Shown here one piece after another: positions 59,450 through 64,000 of a DNA stretch of 64,000 bases. Below the pieces are notes generated by a model. It had not been told where the DNA came from. It saw only the letters and a list, made by a program, of their open reading frames with translations, and did no database searches. Position 1 is the stretch's first letter, and each line of letters opens with the position of its first letter. The DNA comes from DATEDA01 sp963744255 (GTDB lineage: Bacteria > Pseudomonadota > Gammaproteobacteria > Burkholderiales > SG8-39): positions 62,001 through 126,000 of the forward strand of contig CAVUSZ010000042.1 of NCBI GenBank assembly GCA_963744255.1, written 5' to 3'. A program made the position numbers and the translations under genes.

Positions 59450-60541
59450 GTGACGAGATCGATCGCCGCCGACGCTTCGCTCGCGGGCGCCGCCGCTCCG
59501 GCGCTGCCGGCCGCGGAGCGCACGGTCGCGACGTGGCTCCTCGTGTGCGCGCTCGCCGTCGCCGCGATGGTCGTGGTCGGGGGCGTCACCCGGCTCACCC
59601 ACTCCGGGCTCTCGATCGTCGAGTGGCAGCCGCTCGTCGGCACGGTCCCGCCGCTCTCGGAGGCTGACTGGCAGACGGTGTTCGAGAAGTACCGGCAGAC
59701 GCCCGAGTACCGGCTCGTCAACAAGGGCATGTCGCTCGCCGAGTTCAAGAGCATCTTCTGGTTGGAGTACTGCCATCGCCTGCTCGGCCGCGCGATCGGG
59801 ATCGTGTTCCTCGTGCCGCTCCTCTGGTTCTGGTGGCGCGGCCGCATCGGCGTGCGGCTCGGCTGGAAGCTCGCCGGCGTGTTCGCGCTCGGCGGCCTGC
59901 AGGGCGCGTTGGGCTGGTACATGGTGGCCTCGGGCCTAGTGGACGAGCCGCGCGTGTCGCATCTCCGCCTCACCGCGCACCTCGGGCTCGCGTTCCTCAT
60001 CCTCGGCGCGATGCTGTGGATCGCGTTCGACCTCGCGTACCCGCACCGCGAGGCGCGGCGCGCGCCCGGCCTCGCGCGGTTCTCGGGCACGATCGTCGGA
60101 ATCGTCTTCCTGCAGGTGCTCGCGGGCGGGCTCGTCGCCGGGACCCGCGCCGGGAAGGCCTACAACACCTTCCCGCTGATGAACGGACACCTCGTCCCGC
60201 CCGAAGCTTTCATGCTCGAGCCGTGGTGGCTCAACTTCTTGAACAACATGGCCACGGCGCAGCTCGACCACCGGCTGCTCGCGTGGCTGCTCCTCGCGCT
60301 CGTCCCGTGGCTGTGGTGGCGCGTCCAGCGCTCGGACGCGACCGCCCGTGCTCGGATCGCCGCGCACCTCGTGCTCGCGACCGTGGTCGCGCAGTTCGCG
60401 CTGGGGGTGGCGACGCTGCTCGCCGCCGTGCCGGTGGCGCTCGGCGCCGCGCACCAGGGGGTCGCGACGCTGGTGTTCGCGGCGGCGCTACTTCTGCGCT
60501 CACTCGTTAAGGGAACGTTGATTAGTCGTAGGGCGTCGTGA
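59450..60541 (+). CDS. ctaA: Heme A synthase (COX15/CtaA, class 2 type)
   Basis: This 363-residue enzyme (GTG start at 59450) oxidises heme O to heme A. It has eight helices and the conserved histidines in EYCHRLLGR, HLRLTAHLG, QLDHRLLAW and AAHQGV, with GGVTRLTHSGLSIVEW at the end of helix 1. It lacks the loop cysteine pair of Bacillus-type enzymes and resembles the alphaproteobacterial/mitochondrial COX15 type. In related genomes the gene lies upstream of ctaB; here it is about 20 kb away, behind an FNR-type box. An in-frame open frame continues upstream into a SirB2 stub, which I do not count as part of the protein. Confidence 0.9.
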   Translation: MTRSIAADASLAGAAAPALPAAERTVATWLLVCALAVAAMVVVGGVTRLTHSGLSIVEWQPLVGTVPPLSEADWQTVFEKYRQTPEYRLVNKGMSLAEFKSIFWLEYCHRLLGRAIGIVFLVPLLWFWWRGRIGVRLGWKLAGVFALGGLQGALGWYMVASGLVDEPRVSHLRLTAHLGLAFLILGAMLWIAFDLAYPHREARRAPGLARFSGTIVGIVFLQVLAGGLVAGTRAGKAYNTFPLMNGHLVPPEAFMLEPWWLNFLNNMATAQLDHRLLAWLLLALVPWLWWRVQRSDATARARIAAHLVLATVVAQFALGVATLLAAVPVALGAAHQGVATLVFAAALLLRSLVKGTLISRRAS

Positions 60542-60585
60542 AACAATGGCCGGAACGGGCGTCGACCTTGATCTCGGCGCGGATC

Positions 60586-60599
60586 TTGATCCCGGTCAA
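60586..60599 (+). promoter_or_regulatory. FNR/DNR-type box upstream of hemerythrin gene 1
   Basis: TTGATCCCGGTCAA matches TTGAT-N4-RTCAA. The likely -10 lies in the following GGTTAG segment, about 19-24 bases past the box. The hemerythrin ATG is 35 bases past the box, so little or no leader would be made. Confidence 0.7.
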
Positions 60600-60633
60600 A
60601 GTCCCGCGCAACGTAACGGTTAGCGTGGCGGGC

Positions 60634-61197
60634 ATGACTGAGCCGATCGCGATATGGCACGCGGATCACGCGCGGTTCGCCCGCCTGCTCGACCTGGTCG
60701 AACGCGAGCTCGCCGCCTTCCACACCGGCGAGCAGCCGAACTACGCGCTGCTCCTCGACGTCGTGCAATACCTCCGCCACTATCCGGACCGCTTCCACCA
60801 CCCCCGGGAGGACGTCGCCTTCGCGCGCCTCGTCGAGCGTGACGCCACCATGGCGCTGCCGGTCGCCCGGCGGCTGCAGGAGCACCGCGTCATCGCCGCG
60901 GCCGGCAAGGAGCTCCTCGCGATCGTCCAGACGATCGCCGAGGGCGCCCTGATCGAACGCTCCGCGGTCGAGGCGGCGGCGGCAACCTATCTCGTCTATT
61001 ACCGCCATCACCTGGCGGCCGAAGAGCAGCACGTCGTGCCGCGTGCTGGCGAGGTGCTGACGGCGGAGGATTGGGCGGCGGTCGCCGCCGCCGCGCCACA
61101 CCGCCCCGATCCGCTATTCGGGGACGAGGCCGAGGGCCGCTATCGGGAGCTGCGCCGGCAGATTGCGCTCGAGGCACGCGAGCGCGGCGCGGGCTGA
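60634..61197 (+). CDS. Hemerythrin-domain protein 1
   Basis: This 187-residue protein has a four-helix HHE fold with candidate di-iron ligands His9/His12, His55/His56, Glu59, His84, His125/His126 and Glu130 (segments WHADHARF, HHPRED, RLQEHRV and YYRHHLAAEE). It would bind O2 or NO or sense them, and relatives support growth under nitrosative stress. The start at 60634 is chosen because the homology with its paralogue at 62395 begins there. An FNR-type box lies 35 bases upstream. It is 92 bases downstream of ctaA on the same strand. Confidence 0.85.
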   Translation: MTEPIAIWHADHARFARLLDLVERELAAFHTGEQPNYALLLDVVQYLRHYPDRFHHPREDVAFARLVERDATMALPVARRLQEHRVIAAAGKELLAIVQTIAEGALIERSAVEAAAATYLVYYRHHLAAEEQHVVPRAGEVLTAEDWAAVAAAAPHRPDPLFGDEAEGRYRELRRQIALEARERGAG

Positions 61198-61221
61198 TCG
61201 ATCAGAGGTCGCTGCCGGTCA

Positions 61222-61686
61222 TCAGTCCCCCGCGGGCTGGTCGAGCTTCAGCTTGAGGTATTCGCCGACCAGGATCGCCGCGGGGTAATACACCTGCTCC
61301 TCGGCCTCGAGGTGCCGAGTGAGATGCTCGCAGATGCCGACGTACTCCAGCTTGGCCTCCTCCCGGGCCGCGTCCACCAGCTTCCGGATCGCCGCGGCGA
61401 TCGCTTCGTGGTCGGCGAGCATCTGCTCGTACTCGACCTTCAGCCGATCGGTCATGACGGTCACGCCTCGCATCACCGGCGAGATCCTTCCCGCTATCAG
61501 ATGCTGAAGCAGGCCGAGCGCGGGAAGGCCGAAGTCCTGCTCCTTCGCGACGTGGGGACGCAGCGCCTCGACGACCGCGGCCGCGGCCGCGCCCGTCTGG
61601 CCGCCCTCCTTGACCGCGCGGTCGAGCCGGTGGCGCATGAGGTCGTGCTCGCGCTGCAGGGGTTCGGGCACCTTGAAGAATTCCAT
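61222..61686 (-). CDS. Hemerythrin-domain protein 2
   Basis: This 154-residue HHE protein differs from the other two in the cluster, starting MEFFKVPEPLQREHDLMRH. Candidate ligands are His14, His45, Glu49, His93, His121, His125 and Glu129 (ADHEAIAAAI and CEHLTRHLEAEEQVYYP). It lies on the opposite strand, convergent with hemerythrin 1, and reads away from the FNR-type box at 61746. The length is typical of single-domain hemerythrins of the RIC/YtfE-related group, but no RIC-specific N-terminal domain is present. Confidence 0.82.
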   Translation of the reverse strand: MEFFKVPEPLQREHDLMRHRLDRAVKEGGQTGAAAAAVVEALRPHVAKEQDFGLPALGLLQHLIAGRISPVMRGVTVMTDRLKVEYEQMLADHEAIAAAIRKLVDAAREEAKLEYVGICEHLTRHLEAEEQVYYPAAILVGEYLKLKLDQPAGD

Positions 61687-61745
61687 TCGGTCCGCTCCGA
61701 TCGAGTCCCGTTGGCGAAATCATGAGCGCTGCCGGACGCGCGGAC

Positions 61746-61759
61746 TTGACGAGGGTCAA
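61746..61759 (-). promoter_or_regulatory. FNR/DNR-type box upstream of hemerythrin gene 2
   Basis: TTGACGAGGGTCAA (reverse TTGACCCTCGTCAA) lies 60 bases upstream of the minus-strand hemerythrin start. On that strand CATGAT occurs 22-27 bases past the box, a good -10. The same box faces the cobA/nirE remnant on the plus strand. Confidence 0.68.
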
Positions 61760-61854
61760 ACGCGGTCCGCGCGGACGCGGCGATGCAGATCGGCTTGTTG
61801 ATTGTCCACAGCTCCTGCACGTCCTTGAGCGCGACGACGAACCTCTTGCGCGGC

Positions 61855-62266
61855 GCGGCGAGTGGCGCCTCCTGTTACGCCGGCATCCCGCTCACGCACC
61901 GCGACCGCGCGCGCGGTCGTGTTCGCGACCGGGCACCCCAAGGACGGTTCAGCGGATCTCGACTGGGAGGCACTCGCGCGCCCGCGCCAGACGGTGGTAA
62001 TCTACATGGGCGTCACGCGCTTGGCGGCGATCTGCCGGGAGCTGGTCGCGTACGGCGCGAGTCCCGGCCTGCCGGCGGCGGTGATCGAGCGGGCGACAAC
62101 CGAGCGCCAGCAAGTCGTGACCGGAACGCTGGCAACGCTGCCGGAGCGGGCAGCGGCCGCGTGCGTGCTGCCCCCGGCGCTCATCGTGATCGGCGAGGTC
62201 GTCGCGCTTCGCGCGAGCCTCGACTGGCTCGCCGTGCAAACCGCACCGGCGCTCGCCGCGGCCTGA
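61855..62266 (+). pseudogene. Frameshifted C-terminal remnant of uroporphyrinogen-III C-methyltransferase (cobA/nirE)
   Basis: The plus strand reads AASGASCYAGIPLTHRDRAR in one frame and continues ARAVVFATGHPKDGSADLDW in another, switching inside the repeat CGCGCGCGCGG near 61909-61918. Joined, about 137 residues match the C-terminal half of SUMT enzymes, including ARPRQTVVIYMG, ERATTERQQVVTGTL and the C-terminal LIVIGEVV. The N-terminal half, with the SAM-binding VYLVGAGPGD motif, is missing. SUMT makes precorrin-2 for siroheme or, as NirE, for heme d1. The isolated second frame (62266 end, 134 codons) still looks intact but cannot be a functional enzyme. Confidence 0.75.
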
Positions 62267-62329
62267 GGCGCTGGCGGACCCGCGATCGGCGCTCCGGTGG
62301 GCGTCACGGCGCGGCCACCCGGTGGAGGT

Positions 62330-62343
62330 TTGATCCGGGTCAA
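62330..62343 (+). promoter_or_regulatory. FNR/DNR-type box upstream of hemerythrin gene 3
   Basis: TTGATCCGGGTCAA matches TTGAT-N4-RTCAA. TAACCT lies 23-28 bases past it as a possible -10. The hemerythrin ATG is 52 bases beyond the box. Confidence 0.7.
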
Positions 62344-62394
62344 AAGGGCGCCTGGTCGCGAGCGTTAACCTGCAACGGTTTTCCGGAGCTGTCT

Positions 62395-62955
62395 ATGGCC
62401 GAGCCGATCACCGGGTGGCATGCCGACCACGTCAATTTCGCCCGGCTTCTCAACCTGCTGGAACGGCAGCTGATCACCTTCCACGCCGGTGGACAGCCGG
62501 ACTATGCCCTGATGCTCGCCAGCGTCTACTACCTGCGACACTACCCGGACCGCATTCACCATCCGCGCGAGGACGTCGCGTTCGCTCGCCTGGTCGAGCG
62601 CGAGCCCGCGATGCAGCTGTCGATCGCCCGGCGGCTGCAGGAGCATCGCGTGATCGCGGCAGCGGGCGAGGAGCTTCTCAAGCTCTTGCAGGGAGTTATC
62701 GACGGAGCGCTGGTCGAGCACTCCGCGATCGAGACGGCGGCTGCAACCTACCTCGTCTACTACCGGCACCACCTCGCCGCCGAGGAGCGGGAGGTCATCC
62801 CGCACGCGGTGCGGCTCCTGACGCCGGATGACTGGGCTGCCGTCGCCGCCGTGCAGGGGGGGTCCGATCCGCTCTTCGGGGGCGAGCTCGACTCGCGCTA
62901 CCGCGAGCTGCGCAGGCAGACCGAGCTCGAGGGGCGAGACGCGGACACCGAGTAA
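62395..62955 (+). CDS. Hemerythrin-domain protein 3 (paralogue of protein 1)
   Basis: This 186-residue protein aligns with hemerythrin 1 without gaps over about 155 residues, with the same ligands (His9/His12, His55/His56, Glu59, His84, His125/His126, Glu130) and the same HYPDR, HHPREDVAFARLVE, RRLQEHRVIAAAG and YYRHHLAAEE segments. It is clearly a tandem duplicate separated from it by hemerythrin 2 and the SUMT remnant. An FNR-type box stands 52 bases upstream. The start at 62395 is fixed by alignment with the paralogue. Confidence 0.85.
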   Translation: MAEPITGWHADHVNFARLLNLLERQLITFHAGGQPDYALMLASVYYLRHYPDRIHHPREDVAFARLVEREPAMQLSIARRLQEHRVIAAAGEELLKLLQGVIDGALVEHSAIETAAATYLVYYRHHLAAEEREVIPHAVRLLTPDDWAAVAAVQGGSDPLFGGELDSRYRELRRQTELEGRDADTE

Positions 62956-63008
62956 CGCAGGCCGCCGATCGCGGGGGCGGAGCTCGGGCGGAACAAGTGC
63001 TCGCGAAG

Positions 63009-64000
63009 CTATCCGACCGCGGCCTGTGCCACGAGCCGATTCGCGGCAAGCAGCGCAAGCACGTCGTTCGCTCCGCCCTCGGCGAATGCGGCGCGCGCGT
63101 CGCAGAAGAGTCGCGCCGCGAGGTGATCGCGCGTGAGCCCCCGGGCGCCGAACAACGCCAGCGCCGAATCCGCAACCTCGAACGCGGCCTGGGTGCAGAA
63201 GGTCTTGGCGGCAACGGCCCGCTCGAGACTCGGCCCGGTGGCCTCGCTGGAAAGCGTCGCAGCGCGTGCGAGGGCGCGCCCGGCTTCGATCCGGGCATAC
63301 ATCTCGAACAGGCGGCGCTGCACGAGCTGATGCATGACAAGCCGCTTGCCGCCCTGCTCGCGCAGCCGCGCGTGGTCGAGCGCCGCCTCGTACGCGGCGC
63401 GGGCAACGCCGGTGAAGATCGCGCCGATCGCGGCGTGAACGAACGTGAGCGTCCTCGCGAGCTCGCCCTCGTAGTGGGCGTGTTCCACCAGGACGTGCCG
63501 CCGCGGCACGCGCACGTCTTTGAAGCGCACCGCGGCCTGTGCGAGCGCGCGCTGGCCGAGCATTTCCATGGGCCGTTCCCGCGCGATCCCTGGCAGATCG
63601 AGCGGGATGAACGCGACTGCCCTGCGGGCGCTCGCGCTCGGCGATACCAGCGTGAGGGAGGCCACCATGTGGGTCGCGATCGCGGCGTTCGCTACCCAGG
63701 CCGACTTCTCGCCGTTGAGTACGTAGTCCGCTCCCTGCGGTTCCGCCCGCAACTGCCCCGAGGGGACGCCAAAGGCCTCGGTGCCGGGAAGAAACTGGTC
63801 GGAGCCGTGCTCGGGCTCGCTCACCGCCCAGCACCCGACGAACCTCCCGCCGCGGTCGGCGGCGAACGGCCGCACGAACTCGTCGATGAGATCCAGCTTT
63901 CCGGCAGCAGCGACGAACGAAAACGGCAGCCCCGTCAGCATGAGGCTCACCGCCATATCCGCGCTCCCCCAACCCAGTTCCTCGAACAGGATCGCGAGAT
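63009..64000 (-). CDS. Acyl-CoA dehydrogenase family protein (partial, N-terminus outside window)
   Basis: The frame is open through the right edge, reading LAILFEELGWGSADMAVSLM, and ends at 63009, so about 330 residues of the C-terminal part are present. Features are the flavin loop AVSEPEHGSD, LNGEKSAWVANAAIATHM, the middle beta domain and the C-terminal helical bundle with FGARGLTRDHLAARLFCDARAAFAEGGANDVL. The segment AFAEGGANDVL replaces the usual R-x-I-Y-E-G-T-x-E-I, so the catalytic base position is altered. The substrate is not known. It lies 53 bases from hemerythrin 3, convergent. Confidence 0.85.
   Translation of the reverse strand, partial: LAILFEELGWGSADMAVSLMLTGLPFSFVAAAGKLDLIDEFVRPFAADRGGRFVGCWAVSEPEHGSDQFLPGTEAFGVPSGQLRAEPQGADYVLNGEKSAWVANAAIATHMVASLTLVSPSASARRAVAFIPLDLPGIARERPMEMLGQRALAQAAVRFKDVRVPRRHVLVEHAHYEGELARTLTFVHAAIGAIFTGVARAAYEAALDHARLREQGGKRLVMHQLVQRRLFEMYARIEAGRALARAATLSSEATGPSLERAVAAKTFCTQAAFEVADSALALFGARGLTRDHLAARLFCDARAAFAEGGANDVLALLAANRLVAQAAVG

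Noticed and set aside
61497..61820. Minus-strand frame reading MQELWTINKPICIAA as a possible separate gene opposite the cobA remnant
   Set aside because: It runs into the hemerythrin 2 gene in another frame, has no ribosome site and no recognisable family.

Overview
The window is a contiguous piece of a GC-rich betaproteobacterial chromosome (Burkholderiales-like or a related, possibly uncultured lineage). The assignment rests on gene order typical of that class: lolB-ispE-tRNA-Gln-prs-rplY-pth-ychF; coaD-rsmD-(M16)-ftsY-ftsE-ftsX-rpoH-SCO1-ctaB; ctaC-ctaD-small assembly protein-ctaG-DUF2970-ctaE-DUF2909-SURF1; bioC-comF-trmL; gpsA-SH3-secB-grxC-rhodanese-(gpmA)-envC-ctpA-moeB; slmA-nucleotidase-argB. 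No rRNA, CRISPR array, prophage or intact insertion sequence was seen.

Layout. 1-2.8 kb: a LivKHM-type ABC importer (livM cut by the window edge). 2.9-10.1 kb: an aromatic catabolic island, one minus-strand unit catB-catC-catA-andAc-andAd-andAb-andAa followed by a truncated aromatic-acid MFS transporter gene. It is divergent from a CatM/BenM-type LysR regulator, with a perfect ATAC-N7-GTAT operator in the gap. It should convert anthranilate (or a close analogue) to catechol and on to 3-oxoadipate enol-lactone. 10.2-22.7 kb is accessory: a decayed beta-propeller gene, a GST, a zinc-ribbon/Ser-Thr kinase pair, an MFS transporter, a Spy-like protein with a two-component system, a DUF3482 GTPase with its DUF2868 partner, a DsrE-like protein and an Fpg/Nei-like glycosylase. 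22.7-58.7 kb is mostly conserved housekeeping: translation quality control, PRPP and isoprenoid synthesis, lipoprotein sorting, cell division, heat-shock sigma factor with a perfect CIRCE operator, the whole aa3 cytochrome oxidase cluster, protein export, envelope maintenance and arginine synthesis.

58.7-63.0 kb is the most interesting part. Five FNR/DNR-type inverted repeats occur in about 3.3 kb, ahead of a 58-codon ORF, a heme A synthase (ctaA/COX15) that is absent from its usual place in the cox cluster, and three hemerythrin-domain proteins. A frameshifted remnant of a uroporphyrinogen-III methyltransferase (cobA/nirE) lies between the hemerythrin genes. In at least four of the five sites a -10-like hexamer sits at the same distance from the box, so I read this as an oxygen- or NO-responsive regulon. 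The window ends inside an acyl-CoA dehydrogenase gene.

The region carries several scars of gene loss: a 3'-truncated MFS gene, a frameshifted beta-propeller, an M16 peptidase pair collapsed into one 199-residue lipoprotein, a gpmA decayed by several frameshifts, a sirB2 stub and the cobA/nirE remnant. All statements are from reading the sequence and recalled family features; no database search was run.
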